Positions 1 to 8,568 are shown, counted from the first letter of the stretch. The stretch: 64,000 nucleotides of DNA from Myxococcales bacterium 68-20 (GCA_001899635.1 MKVQ01000040.1:65915-129914), one strand, 5' to 3'. A program made the numbers and translations. The notes: a model not told the origin generated them from the letters alone.

Positions 1-369
1 CTCGGCCGTTGGGTAATGGAACAGGTCCGCGCGCCTGGGTACGGGATCGCCGCTGCCTGTTCGTACGCACTTACCGGATTGGTCGTATTGCCAGTGATGG
101 AACGGACAGCGCAGGCAGTTGTCGACGACCTGGCCGACGGTCAGATCGGCCCCCATGTGTGGGCAGTACGAGCTCACGACAGAAGCGACGCCGTTCTGTC
201 CTCGGAAGACGGCGACGCGCCCGTCGAGGACCTCGCGGCTGATCACCTGTCCGGGGGCGACGTCGGCGGATGTCGCAACGGGAAACCAGGTCTGCGAATA
301 GAGACCTCCGGTACCTTCCCGGAGTGAACGAGCCACGGGTTGAACGCTCGAGTCCTGGACTGCGGTCAT
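1..369 (-). CDS. Rieske [2Fe-2S] oxygenase, N-terminal part (partial)
   Basis: The reading frame starts at an ATG (367-369, minus strand) and runs off the left edge, giving 123 residues. It contains a complete Rieske motif: CPHMGA followed about 18 residues later by CPFHHW, i.e. C-x-H and C-x2-H ligands for a [2Fe-2S] cluster. Such domains open the alpha subunits of Rieske non-haem iron oxygenases, which hydroxylate or demethylate aromatic and steroid substrates in the cytoplasm. The catalytic iron domain lies outside the window, so the substrate cannot be named. A GGAGC precedes the start at a usable distance. An AraC-type regulator lies directly upstream in the same direction and may control it. 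Ferredoxin-only proteins are a less likely alternative, because the frame continues past the Rieske domain. Confidence 0.82.
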   Translation of the reverse strand, partial: MTAVQDSSVQPVARSLREGTGGLYSQTWFPVATSADVAPGQVISREVLDGRVAVFRGQNGVASVVSSYCPHMGADLTVGQVVDNCLRCPFHHWQYDQSGKCVRTGSGDPVPRRADLFHYPTAE

Positions 370-508
370 GGCAAGGCTCCTTTGCTGTAGGTCCGTCGAA
401 ACGGCTCCCGCGCCGGCGCACACGTACGTACGCACGCACGCCGCGCGCTTCAGCGACCGTAGGTCCACCCCGGATCTGCGGCTATCCGATCACCGCAGCG
501 ACGATCCG

Positions 509-1531
509 TTATTCGCAGCGAACTTTGGATGAAGCGTCGGAGCCCGAGCGCAGCGTCTGCGAAGGAGGCTCGCCGTATCGCTCTTGGTACGCCGCAGCGA
601 AGCGCCCGAGGTGCGTGAAACCCCAGCGCGTCGCGACTTCGGTCACCGTCACGCCCGCGGCGAGATCCGCGGCCAGTAGATCGTGATGGACGCGCGCGAG
701 CCGGACCTGCCGCAAGTAGGACATGGGTGACATCCCCACGTAGCGCTGGAACCCGGCTTCGAGCGAACGCACGCTCCGGCCCACTGCGGAGGCGAGCTCG
801 GCGACGGTCAGCGGCTCGTCGGCACGGGCCTCGATGATGTCGACCGCGCGCTTGACCGTGCCAGGACGAACTGCCGCCTGCGGCGCGGCGAGGGAGTCGG
901 AGTGGTCGTGCCTCTGGGCGAGGAGGAGCCCGGTGAGGAGGACGTTCTCGAGGTGCGCGGCGACGAGCGGCTGCGCGACGATTCCGTCGGACCGCTCGAA
1001 CTCCGAGACCAGCCACCGCACGGCGGCGAGCCAGCTCGCGGCCAAGCCTGTGGTGAGGTCCATTCCAAGGTCGAATCGGATCGGGTGGCGGACGGGGCGG
1101 CCGAGCAGGCGTTCGAGGTGCTGCTCGAGCGCGCGACGCTCGAGCTTCACGGCGAGTTGCGCGCAATCGCGCTCCCAGTCGACGGCGACGTGCTTCCCCG
1201 GGCTGAATACCGCCGCGCGCGTCGGTGAGGAGATGACCTCCTGTCCTCCGCAGGTCGACCGCGTCCGGCCCGTGAGCGGAATGTTGACGTGATACGACGA
1301 TACGAGCTCGTCCGTCGTCAGGTGAACGGCTGCCTCGTAGCGCGCGTAGCCGACGGTCACCACGCCGAGTGACGCGGCGTTGAGCTGGGCGTCGACGCGC
1401 GCCTGTCGCTCGCGGACACGGAGCTGGATCGGACAGTAGACCGAGCTCGAGAGCTCGCTCGCCTCGTCGATCCTCGACGTCCGATACACAAGGTGCCGCG
1501 CGAGCGGCGGCTCTCGCAGGGGGTCGCGCAT
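509..1531 (-). CDS. AraC-family transcriptional regulator
   Basis: The 340-residue protein has the layout of the AraC-binding-like class: an N-terminal ligand domain (about residues 20-200) and a C-terminal pair of helix-turn-helices (about 235-335). The second motif contains GVTVTEVATRWGFTHLGRF, the usual second HTH with its G-F/Y-x-x-x-x-x-F ending. I chose the ATG at 1531, because the frame stays open upstream but the extra residues look non-coding. The length then matches the family (about 320-340 aa). It lies 139 bases upstream of the Rieske oxygenase gene in the same direction; regulators of this class often control ring-hydroxylating oxygenases, so that gene is the natural target (inference). 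It is divergent from a second AraC gene at 1670. Confidence 0.85.
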   Translation of the reverse strand: MRDPLREPPLARHLVYRTSRIDEASELSSSVYCPIQLRVRERQARVDAQLNAASLGVVTVGYARYEAAVHLTTDELVSSYHVNIPLTGRTRSTCGGQEVISSPTRAAVFSPGKHVAVDWERDCAQLAVKLERRALEQHLERLLGRPVRHPIRFDLGMDLTTGLAASWLAAVRWLVSEFERSDGIVAQPLVAAHLENVLLTGLLLAQRHDHSDSLAAPQAAVRPGTVKRAVDIIEARADEPLTVAELASAVGRSVRSLEAGFQRYVGMSPMSYLRQVRLARVHHDLLAADLAAGVTVTEVATRWGFTHLGRFAAAYQERYGEPPSQTLRSGSDASSKVRCE

Positions 1532-1669
1532 CGATGTTTCTCGAGGGCGCGCCGCGCTCGGCTCGCCACGCCTCGCTCCATGACGTAGCACGGCGCACGC
1601 GAACGACGAAATCGCGAGGCCCGACGACGAACGACGAGGCCACTGCGTCGCGGGCATCTTCACGAAACC

Positions 1670-2506
1670 GTGATCCGAATTGATCGTCCGGACGAGGTTG
1701 ATCGTCGGCAGACGCACAGCCATCATTGCGACGTGCCGACGAGTCAGGTGAGCGTGCGAACCTATAGCGGCGAGCAGACCTCCCATCGGCACGAGTGGGA
1801 TCAGATCATCTTGCCGCTCGAGGGAACGCTGACGCTGGCGGTGGGGGCTCGTGAAGGTCGCGTCCGCCGTCTCGCCGGAGGCCTCGTCAGGGGAGGCGAG
1901 AGCCATGCCTTCGCGGCGAAGGGCTCGAACCGCTTCGTCGTCATCGACGTCGACACGCAGGAGCTTTCGGCGGTCGACGCCGCGCGCGCATGGCTCGATC
2001 GCGTAGGGCGAGGGAGGATCTTCTTCGACCTCGACCCAGTGCTCGTCGACACCGCTCGATGCGCCGCCGCGAGCTCCGACCGATCGTCGTCGTCGCTGCG
2101 CGAAGAGTGGGCGCGTCTCCTCGTCTTGATGATCGCCGAGCGCAGCGTGGATGAGCCCGCAAAGGCCCGCTCGTCGTCGCGGCTTCGCAAGATCCTCGCC
2201 TTCATCGAACAGAATGCGTCTCGGCAACTCACGGTTGCCGAGATGGCGGCGGTGGCCGAGCTCGGCGCGAGCCAGGTTCACTGGCTCTTTCGCCACGTCG
2301 TCGGGTGCACGCCGCAGGAGTACGCGACGCGCGTTCGCCTTGTCGGTGCGCGCAACGCTGTCGCCACCACGGAGCGATCACTCGCGAGCATCGCGCTCGA
2401 CTGGGGCTACGCCGATCAGGCGAGCTTCACGCGAGCGTTTCGAAGACAGTTCGGCTACACGCCGGGCGCGCAGCGGCGAGTGGAGAAGCGGTCCAAAAGG
2501 CCGTAG
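1670..2506 (+). CDS. AraC-family regulator with cupin sensor domain
   Basis: The protein has 278 residues. The first 100 or so form a cupin-like sensor (HRHEWDQIILPLEGTLTLAV carries the conserved His/Glu pattern), and residues about 170-270 form the AraC DNA-binding domain, ending SIALDWGYADQASFTRAF. The start is taken as GTG at 1670; no better ATG lies in frame nearby. It is divergently arranged with the other AraC gene (138 bases apart), so the two may share a control region. The GNAT acetyltransferase gene follows after 66 bases in the same direction and may be co-transcribed. The ligand cannot be read from the sequence. Confidence 0.85.
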   Translation: MIRIDRPDEVDRRQTHSHHCDVPTSQVSVRTYSGEQTSHRHEWDQIILPLEGTLTLAVGAREGRVRRLAGGLVRGGESHAFAAKGSNRFVVIDVDTQELSAVDAARAWLDRVGRGRIFFDLDPVLVDTARCAAASSDRSSSSLREEWARLLVLMIAERSVDEPAKARSSSRLRKILAFIEQNASRQLTVAEMAAVAELGASQVHWLFRHVVGCTPQEYATRVRLVGARNAVATTERSLASIALDWGYADQASFTRAFRRQFGYTPGAQRRVEKRSKRP

Positions 2507-2572
2507 ACGCGGACAAGACAGCGCGGCTTCGAAGGCGCATCGTCCCTCGCGAAAGAGACGAGGAGCAAGCGC

Positions 2573-3079
2573 ATGAGCGAACCGATTCTCGAGCTGCGTC
2601 CGATGATTGAGCGCGACCTCGACGGCCTCTGGGAGGCATTCTCGGAGGTCATCGAGGAGGGCACGAGCTACGTCCAGGACGAACACACGACCCGCGACGC
2701 TTTCGCGGAATACTGGCTCGCACGAGGAGGCGAGCAGTGGGGCGCCGCTGCCGACGGGCGCGTCGCCGGCGCCTACACGCTCCGAGCCAACCACGTCGGG
2801 CGCGGCTCGCACGTCGCCACGGCTTCGTACGTCGTTGCGCGTTCGGCACGTGGGCAGCGGCTCGGGAGGCGCATGGGCGAGCACTCGATCGGTCGCGCGC
2901 GCGCCCTCGGATTTCGGGCGATTCAGTTCAATCTCGTCGTGAGCTCGAACGCGCCAGCGGTGGCGCTCTGGGGCGCTCTCGGCTTCGAGATCGTCGGGAC
3001 GCTGCCAGGAGCCTTTCGCGATCGGATACGCGGCTTCGTCGACGCGCACGTGATGTACCTGAAGCTCGATCAGGGATGA
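2573..3079 (+). CDS. GNAT-family N-acetyltransferase
   Basis: The 168-residue protein shows the GNAT fold signature: the acetyl-CoA pyrophosphate-binding motif A region with ARGQRLGRRMGEHSIGRAR (about residues 92-110), followed by the motif B pattern SNAPAVALWGALGFEIVGTL. The N-terminal ELRPMIERDLDGLWEAF is typical of the family. It transfers acetyl from acetyl-CoA to an amine. The pattern resembles phosphinothricin/amino-acid acetyltransferases, but the acceptor cannot be determined. An AGGAGC precedes the ATG. It follows the cupin-AraC gene closely and converges with the gene that ends at 3084. Confidence 0.85.
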   Translation: MSEPILELRPMIERDLDGLWEAFSEVIEEGTSYVQDEHTTRDAFAEYWLARGGEQWGAAADGRVAGAYTLRANHVGRGSHVATASYVVARSARGQRLGRRMGEHSIGRARALGFRAIQFNLVVSSNAPAVALWGALGFEIVGTLPGAFRDRIRGFVDAHVMYLKLDQG

Positions 3080-3083
3080 ACGA

Positions 3084-3542
3084 TCACTTCCGCGCCACGT
3101 GAGCGCGAGTTGCGCTCTTCGTCTTCGCGGTCGCCTTGGCCTTGGCCTTCGCGGTCGTCTTGGCCTTGGCCTTCGTCTTCGGAGGAGGCGGTTTGCCGGC
3201 ACCGCGTTTCCGCGCACGCGCCGTGCTCTCGCGCTCGATCGCTTCGATGACGTGACTCGGCATCTTCACGTCGCCCTCGCGCACGCTCGTCTTGCCGTTC
3301 GCGATCTCGAAACGTAATCCCGAGTCCGAATCGAACACATGATGGAAGAGGACCCTGCCCTTGGCCTCGAGCTCCTGGGCGGCGTCGAGGACCGCCTCGA
3401 CGCCGCCCACCTCGTCGCGATGTAGGAAGCCGCGGAACGTCACGACGGGGCCCTCGCCGACGGCGTCGAAGAAATAGGAGCTGAGCTCGTTCGGAGGGGC
3501 GCTCGGATCGACGGGCGCCTCGCGTGCAGTCCACTCGAGCAC
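3084..3542 (-). CDS. Hypothetical protein with Lys/Ala-rich tail; probably the 3' part of a frameshifted gene
   Basis: As it stands, this frame gives 152 residues from a GTG that has no clear ribosome binding site. The body contains FRGFLHRDEVGGVEAVLDAA and ends in a basic tail of repeated Lys-Ala units (about residues 118-145) resembling histone-H1-like tails, which often bind nucleic acid. The protein-like sequence continues upstream of the GTG in the same frame (PEGLARRSPAELARQGKVTV) but meets no start before a stop. A well-placed start with its own GGAG lies in another frame at 3661 (see the next entry). I do not recognise the family. Confidence 0.6.
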   Translation of the reverse strand: MLEWTAREAPVDPSAPPNELSSYFFDAVGEGPVVTFRGFLHRDEVGGVEAVLDAAQELEAKGRVLFHHVFDSDSGLRFEIANGKTSVREGDVKMPSHVIEAIERESTARARKRGAGKPPPPKTKAKAKTTAKAKAKATAKTKSATRAHVARK

Positions 3543-3661
3543 CTGGCCGACCGTGACCTTGCCTTGTCTCGCCAGCTCCGCAGGGGAGCGGCGCGCCAGG
3601 CCTTCGGGCCATTGGCGGTCGGAAAGCGAACGTTACCGTCGACGAGATAGAACCAAGCCAT
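3543..3661 (-). other. Probable 5' part of the gene at 3084-3542, out of frame by one base
   Basis: An ATG at 3661 (minus strand) with GGAG nine bases upstream begins MAWFYLVDGNVRFPTANGP. At the CCC run 3606-3608 the coding sense passes to the frame that continues into the gene ending at 3084. One extra C there would give a single continuous product of about 192 residues. Either the gene carries a one-base deletion or the sequence has an error in the short C run. The opening W-F-Y-x-x-D-G resembles the start of GYF_2-type domains, but this is only a resemblance. Confidence 0.5.
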
Positions 3662-3699
3662 TCTGCGGGTCTCCTACTGACCTTCGGGAGCTGACGAGC

Positions 3700-4047
3700 T
3701 CAGTTCTCGATCGTGTAGCAGTCGAAGCGATACGTGCTCGACGCGGCGGCTTCGATCTCGCGCGCGACCTTCATGCCGAGCTCTTTCCAGGTCTCGTCCC
3801 CATCCGCCATGACCTCTTCGGGCATGCCGTAATAGTTGTACGACGCGTAGAGGAGCATGCAGAGAGCACCGGACTCGGTCTCCCCGTAGTCGTAGCGGCG
3901 CGGCTCGATCGCTTCGTCGTGCTCGTCCTTCACGTCGAGCTTTCGCGTGGCCTGCCGCATCATCTCGACGATCGCGTTCTGCTCTTGCTCGTCGATCTCG
4001 TTGCTGTCGGCGCGTCGAACGAACAAGGCGGGACCAAAGGCGGACAT
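3700..4047 (-). CDS. Small acidic hypothetical protein
   Basis: A 115-residue protein with no signal peptide or membrane segment, rich in Glu, Asp and Tyr (for example CMLLYASYNYYGMPEEVM). I do not recognise a family. Codon use matches the neighbouring genes and the frame has a plausible ATG, which support it being real. It lies 38 bases upstream of the frameshifted gene in the same direction, so the two may be co-transcribed. Confidence 0.6.
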   Translation of the reverse strand: MSAFGPALFVRRADSNEIDEQEQNAIVEMMRQATRKLDVKDEHDEAIEPRRYDYGETESGALCMLLYASYNYYGMPEEVMADGDETWKELGMKVAREIEAAASSTYRFDCYTIEN

Positions 4048-4089
4048 GCGCGAACGTTAATCGAGCCGTCTGCCGCGGACGACGACGCG

Positions 4090-4275
4090 AGATGCAGTGC
4101 GCTCCGCAGGCATGTACGTAGTACAGGGGCCAGAGCCACTTCGCTGCGAAGCGAGTTCCGGATGTCTTCGCGTGTGCGCGCATCCAGGCGATGAGCGCCG
4201 GAGCCCCCCTCGGGCCGTCGAGCTTCGCGAATGCTTTGCCGTGGGCCTCCCACTTCGCTGCGGAGCCGCGCGCGG
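4090..4275 (-). pseudogene. Possible remnant of a coding sequence
   Basis: Between the small acidic protein and the HExxH lipoprotein, one minus-strand frame reads like protein for about 55 residues (KWEAHGKAFAKLDGPRGAP, then LIAWMRAHAKTSGTRFAAKW and LWPLYYVHACG). The flanking residues in that frame look non-coding. There is no start codon with a ribosome binding site. This may be the leftover 3' part of a decayed gene. Chance cannot be excluded in such GC-rich DNA. The rest of the 296-base gap shows nothing I can name. Confidence 0.25.
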
Positions 4276-4343
4276 GGCGGTCGGCGCGGGTCGAGCGGAA
4301 GTGCCCGCTCGACCCGGCGCGCGAGCGGGCAGTCGCTATGCGG

Positions 4344-5468
4344 TCACTCGCACTCGAGCTTTCGGAGCGCGTCGATCTCGGCCAAGAGGGCAGGCTCGTT
4401 GACGAGGGCCTCGATGGCCTCGTCGTCGAGGCCGAGGCCGGGGACGTCCTTCGTCGCCTGGAGGTAGAACCAGCCACGATCCCAGATCGAGAGCGTCGCC
4501 TGACGCCAGCACGCGTCTTCGCTGATCAGCTTGTACGCGTCAGGGTAGTCGGTCCGCGCCATCGCGAGGTAGCGCTCGATGTACCAGAGGAACGTGAGGA
4601 TGCCGTCGCGTTCGCTCGCATTCGAGCGGGCGTACTGCTCCTTGAAGGCGAGCGCCGTCGCGAGCGAGTTCACGTACTGCGTGGCCTCTTCGAGGACGAA
4701 GTTGTAGCCTTGCGCGCCGCTCTGGCCGGTGAGATACGTGTTCGCGTAGTTGTCACAGCCCTTCGCGCCGCCGCCGCAGGGCGTCCGCTTCCGGGCGTGA
4801 GCGTCCTTCGTGATGAGGCTGCGCGCGAACGTCTTGCCGCCGCGGCTCGTCGTGTCGCCGGCCTTGCACATGAACGTGAGGTCGGGGCGGATCACGTAGG
4901 CGGACTCGTCTCGGCTCGACTTGCCGAGGTCGTAGAAGTGCCCGCACTCGTGAACGGCCGTCGAGGCACTGCGCATGACGCCGTCTGCGCTCGACCTGTT
5001 TCCGAGGAAGACGTCGACGCAGTCACCCGACGGCGTCGAGCGAGGGCTCGCCATGCCACCCTGCACGATCGCCTTGCCGACCGGATAACGCTTCTCGAGC
5101 GCCGTGAGGAGGAACTCCTTTGCCGTCTCCCGCGAGAACGGCACGCCGGTGAGGCTCGTCTCCGTCGGGAGCGGCTCGGTGTATGCGTTCTGCCCGCAGC
5201 CCGGCTTCTCCGGCTTCGGCGCCGGCGTACCGGCGTCGCCCTTGCCGTTGCCGTCACCGTCACCGTTGCCGTTGCCGTTGCCGTCACCGTTGCCGGTACC
5301 GTCGCCGTTGCCGTCTCCGCCGGTCGGCGGAACATCCACCGGCGTCGTGCCGTCGAGGCTACTGGCGTTCTGCGGAGTGTCGTCGGTCCCGCAGCCGGCG
5401 CTCGTAACACACGCGAACGTGACGAGCCCGAGCGCGATCCATCCAAGAGCGGTGTGCTGCTTTCCCAT
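4344..5468 (-). CDS. Lipoprotein with Gly-Asp-Asn repeat linker and HExxH zincin-like motif
   Basis: The 374-residue protein begins with a lipoprotein signal (MGKQHTALGWIALGLVTFA) and a lipobox ending at Cys26 (TSAGC). Residues 51-78 are a low-complexity linker of Gly alternating with Asp/Asn. The globular part holds STAVHECGHFYDLG, with His173, Glu174 and His177 matching the zinc metallopeptidase HExxH pattern. A later FVLEEATQYVNSLAT could supply a third zinc ligand, as in gluzincins. I chose the ATG at 5468 because it gives a clean signal peptide; the frame is open further upstream. It is probably an outer-membrane-anchored peptidase or a degenerate relative. The family is not recognised beyond the motif. 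Confidence 0.75.
   Translation of the reverse strand: MGKQHTALGWIALGLVTFACVTSAGCGTDDTPQNASSLDGTTPVDVPPTGGDGNGDGTGNGDGNGNGNGDGDGNGKGDAGTPAPKPEKPGCGQNAYTEPLPTETSLTGVPFSRETAKEFLLTALEKRYPVGKAIVQGGMASPRSTPSGDCVDVFLGNRSSADGVMRSASTAVHECGHFYDLGKSSRDESAYVIRPDLTFMCKAGDTTSRGGKTFARSLITKDAHARKRTPCGGGAKGCDNYANTYLTGQSGAQGYNFVLEEATQYVNSLATALAFKEQYARSNASERDGILTFLWYIERYLAMARTDYPDAYKLISEDACWRQATLSIWDRGWFYLQATKDVPGLGLDDEAIEALVNEPALLAEIDALRKLECE
5235..5318 (-). repeat. Imperfect short tandem repeats encoding Gly-Asp/Asn
   Basis: Six-base units of the type CCGTTG/CCGTCA (plus strand) are reiterated here inside the lipoprotein gene. They encode Gly followed by Asp or Asn about fourteen times and form a flexible linker between lipid anchor and catalytic-like domain. 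Such arrays can change length by slippage without breaking the frame, because the unit is a multiple of three. Confidence 0.7.
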
Positions 5469-5607
5469 GGGCAGGCTTGTCGCATTGCCCAATCGGATTT
5501 CAAAACAGGCCGATGGTCGGAGACTGCTTTGAAGCTCATCCAACCAACGAAGCTCGTCCGCGAATCCAAAGTCGAGCTCGCGAGTCCCTTGTCCGGCTCG
5601 ATGGAGC

Positions 5608-8088
5608 TCAGTGTGCTCGGGCGAGATCGGGCCGGCGCTTCGCTCGTGCAGTGTCGGAAGCGGCCTTGCGCTCGACTTCGAGCACACGGTTCGTCGTTCG
5701 GAGGAGCGCGTCCGCGCTGAGGCTGAGCGAGTCGATCCCTCTCTCCACGAGGAACGCGGCAAGCTCGGGATAGTCGCTCGGCGCTTGCCCGCAGATGCCG
5801 ACCTTGCGTCCTCGGGCATGGGCGATCTCGAGGAGGTGCTCGAACGAGCGCATCACCGCTTCGCTTCGCTCGTCGAAGAGGCGGGTCACCGACGTCGAGT
5901 CGCGATCCACTCCCAGCGTGAGCTGAGTGAGGTCGTTCGATCCGATCGAGAAGCCATCGAAGATCTCCGCGAACCGGTCGGCGAGCAGGATGTTCGACGG
6001 GATCTCGGCCACCAGGTAGACCTCGAGGCCAAGCTCCCCGCGAACGAGGCCACCTTCGCGCATCGTCTCGAGGACACGCGTGCCTTCCTCCGGAGTGCGA
6101 CAGAACGGGATCATCACGGCGAGGTTCCGGAGGCCCATCGTCTCCCGAACACGGCGGACGGCGGCGACCTCGAGGAGGAAGCCCTCCTTGTATCGGGGGT
6201 CGTAGTAGCGGCTCGCGCCACGCCAGCCGAGCATGGGATTGGGCTCGTGCGGCTCGAACGGCGCTCCACCGACGAGGTGAGCGTACTCGTTCGTCTTGAA
6301 GTCGCTGAACCGAAGGATGACCGGCCGCGGGTGGAACGCGGCGGCGATCGTCGCGATCCCTTGCGAGAGGCGGTCGACGAAGAACTCCGTCTTGTCGGAG
6401 TAGCCACGCGTCACTGCCTCGACGTCACGCTTCATCTCCGGCGCAAGGCTGTCGAATCGCGTCAGTGCGAGCGGATGGACACCGACCCAGCCGGCGAAGA
6501 CGAACTCCATCCGGGCCAGGCCGACGCCGTCGCTCGGGAGCATCGCGAGCTTCAGCGCGCGCTCGGGATTGCCGACGTTGAGCATGATCTTGGTTCGAGG
6601 ATGCGCGAGAGACGACAGGTCGATCTCCTCGACCTCGAAAGGTAGCTCGCCGGCATAGACCGAGCCGACCTCGCCCTCGGCGCACGAGACCGTGATCGGC
6701 GCCCCGTTCGCGATCAACGCCATCGCGTCCTTCGCGCCTACGATCGCCGGCAGACCGAGCTCGCGCGCGACGATGGCCGCGTGGGACGTCCGGCCCCCTC
6801 GCTCCGTGACCACGGCGGCCGCCGCCTTCATCACGGGCTCCCAGTCCGGATCGGTCGTCTCGGTGACGAGCACCTCTCCTGGACGAAACCGATCGAGCTC
6901 GGCGGGGCCTCGGATGTGGTTCGCTCGCCCCGTCGCGATGGCGTTGCCGATGGCGAGCCCTTTGACGAGCACGCGCGCGCCGCCGTGAATCTCGTAGAGC
7001 CGGACCCGCGGTGTGACCCTCTGACCATGCACCGTCTCGGGACGCGCCTGCACGACGTAGAGCGCACCGGTCAGGCCGTCCTTCGCCCATTCGATGTCCA
7101 TCGGAGTCGGCTGTCCTCGCAGCTCCGAATAGTGTCGCTCGATGCGTAGGGCCCAGTGCGCGAGCTCGAGCGCATCGTCATCGGAGAGCGAAAGACGGTC
7201 TCGGTCCGCCGGTGCCACCGGAGCGCTCTCGATCAGATCGGGGACCACGTCGTCGTAGACGAGCATCGTCTCCTTCGATCCGACCTTCTTCCAGACGAGG
7301 GGGCGGAAACCTCCCTCGAGGGTCGACTTGTGAACGAGGATCTGGTCGGGCACGACGCGTCCCTGCACGACGCTCTCTCCCAGACCCCAGCTCGAAGTGA
7401 TGAGCACGACCCCTCGATGCCCGCTGTCGGGATCGAGCGTGAAGATGACGCCCGCGCTCGCGCGATCGGAGCGGACCATCTTCTGGATGCCCACGGAGAC
7501 CGCGACCTTCATGTGGTCGAATCCCATGTCGAGCCGGTAGCTGATCGCGCGGGGCGTGAAGGCGCTCCCGAACGCGCGGCGGACCGACTCCTCGAGCGCC
7601 GCGAACCCTCGGATGTTGAGGAAGCTCTCGAGCTGTCCGGCGAAGCTCGCGGTCGGGAGGTCTTCGGCGGTGGCCGACGAACGCACCGCAACGTCGGTCG
7701 CCGGCTCGCCGTACTCCTCCGACATCAATCGGTAAGACGCATCGAGCTCGGCGACGACGAGTGGCGGGAGAGGCGCCCGCTGGATCAACTCGCGCACCTC
7801 GGTGGACCGGCGAACGAGATCGTGGATGTCCTCCTTCCTCACCTCTCGCATCGCCTCTCGGATGGGACCTTCGAGCTTCGATGCTGCGAGGTGCTCGCGG
7901 TAGGCGTCCGCCGTCAGCGCAAAGCCGCCGGGGACACGCACGCCGGCCGGCTCGAGCGTCGAGATCATTTCGCCGAGAGATGCATTCTTGCCGCCGACTA
8001 GGGCGACGTCGCCGAGCCGGAGCTCACCGAACTGGCGAACGAAACGCATGCGAGGGAGGTGCAGCACGCCACGTACCTCGTTGGTCAC
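5608..8088 (-). CDS. ppsA: Phosphoenolpyruvate synthase
   Basis: An 826-residue protein with the full three-domain layout of PEP synthase: an N-terminal ATP-binding domain (VGGKNASLGEM; DVAVRSSATAEDLPTASFAG), a swivelling phosphohistidine domain (GGRTSHAAIVARELGLPAIVG, His near residue 435) and a C-terminal PEP-binding TIM barrel (FSIGSNDLTQLTLGVDRDS). It converts pyruvate, ATP and water to PEP, AMP and phosphate, a gluconeogenic step. The start is GTG 8088 with GGAG upstream; ATG 8049 is an alternative that would begin exactly at the usual family start. It lies 20 bases after a small Cys-rich protein gene and is probably co-transcribed with it. Confidence 0.93.
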   Translation of the reverse strand: MTNEVRGVLHLPRMRFVRQFGELRLGDVALVGGKNASLGEMISTLEPAGVRVPGGFALTADAYREHLAASKLEGPIREAMREVRKEDIHDLVRRSTEVRELIQRAPLPPLVVAELDASYRLMSEEYGEPATDVAVRSSATAEDLPTASFAGQLESFLNIRGFAALEESVRRAFGSAFTPRAISYRLDMGFDHMKVAVSVGIQKMVRSDRASAGVIFTLDPDSGHRGVVLITSSWGLGESVVQGRVVPDQILVHKSTLEGGFRPLVWKKVGSKETMLVYDDVVPDLIESAPVAPADRDRLSLSDDDALELAHWALRIERHYSELRGQPTPMDIEWAKDGLTGALYVVQARPETVHGQRVTPRVRLYEIHGGARVLVKGLAIGNAIATGRANHIRGPAELDRFRPGEVLVTETTDPDWEPVMKAAAAVVTERGGRTSHAAIVARELGLPAIVGAKDAMALIANGAPITVSCAEGEVGSVYAGELPFEVEEIDLSSLAHPRTKIMLNVGNPERALKLAMLPSDGVGLARMEFVFAGWVGVHPLALTRFDSLAPEMKRDVEAVTRGYSDKTEFFVDRLSQGIATIAAAFHPRPVILRFSDFKTNEYAHLVGGAPFEPHEPNPMLGWRGASRYYDPRYKEGFLLEVAAVRRVRETMGLRNLAVMIPFCRTPEEGTRVLETMREGGLVRGELGLEVYLVAEIPSNILLADRFAEIFDGFSIGSNDLTQLTLGVDRDSTSVTRLFDERSEAVMRSFEHLLEIAHARGRKVGICGQAPSDYPELAAFLVERGIDSLSLSADALLRTTNRVLEVERKAASDTARAKRRPDLARAH

Positions 8089-8108
8089 TCCTCAGTTTGC
8101 TCCTCGAA

Positions 8109-8327
8109 TCAAACGCGGAGAGCCGGCTCTTCGATTGCCCTGCTGAGCCCGGCGCGAAGCTCGAATCCATTGCATCCGCAGGTGCCGAACACCCGGAGCG
8201 AGAACTTCGACAGCGAGGGCTGCATGCAGGCCGCCTCTTCCCCGTCGAGCGGCGCTTTGGCCGGCGAGTCGAAGTATTTGCAGTGACTGCAGTGCCCCCA
8301 CTTCTTGTCTTGCTTCCTCTTCTCCAT
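8109..8327 (-). CDS. Small Cys-rich protein, possible metal-binding
   Basis: A 72-residue protein with GGAGG seven bases before its ATG. The pattern WGHCSHCKYFDSP, then ACMQP, then FGTCGCNGFE gives five Cys in CxxC, C and CxC arrangement, suggesting a structural zinc or iron-sulfur site. It lies immediately upstream of ppsA (20-base gap) and downstream of hsp20 in the same direction. It may act with PEP synthase or simply share its transcript. I do not recognise a named family. The upstream 241-base gap to hsp20 shows no convincing gene. Confidence 0.7.
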   Translation of the reverse strand: MEKRKQDKKWGHCSHCKYFDSPAKAPLDGEEAACMQPSLSKFSLRVFGTCGCNGFELRAGLSRAIEEPALRV

Positions 8328-8568
8328 GGCGTGCCTCCGCGATGTCTCCGAGCATGCGCATCTCGTGCCTCGCCCGGGCCGGGAGGCGCTCGTGCCCGTC
8401 GGCGCCATGACCGCCCCGACGCCGAATCGCTCCCGTCGATCGAGCTCATCGATGTGGACCCGGAGTGGCGTCCCCAGAGCGAAGCCCGCGGTTGGTGTGT
8501 CGTTTGCGCTGCGTGTCACGGTCGCGGCGATCGTGCGTGCCGAGCGCGGTGATGAGAGGATGGGGTCG

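Noticed and set aside
8328-8568. Open frames in the gap between hsp20 and the small Cys-rich gene (for example a CxxCxxCH-like stretch on the plus strand)
   Set aside because: No start codon with ribosome binding site and coding character does not persist over a useful length.
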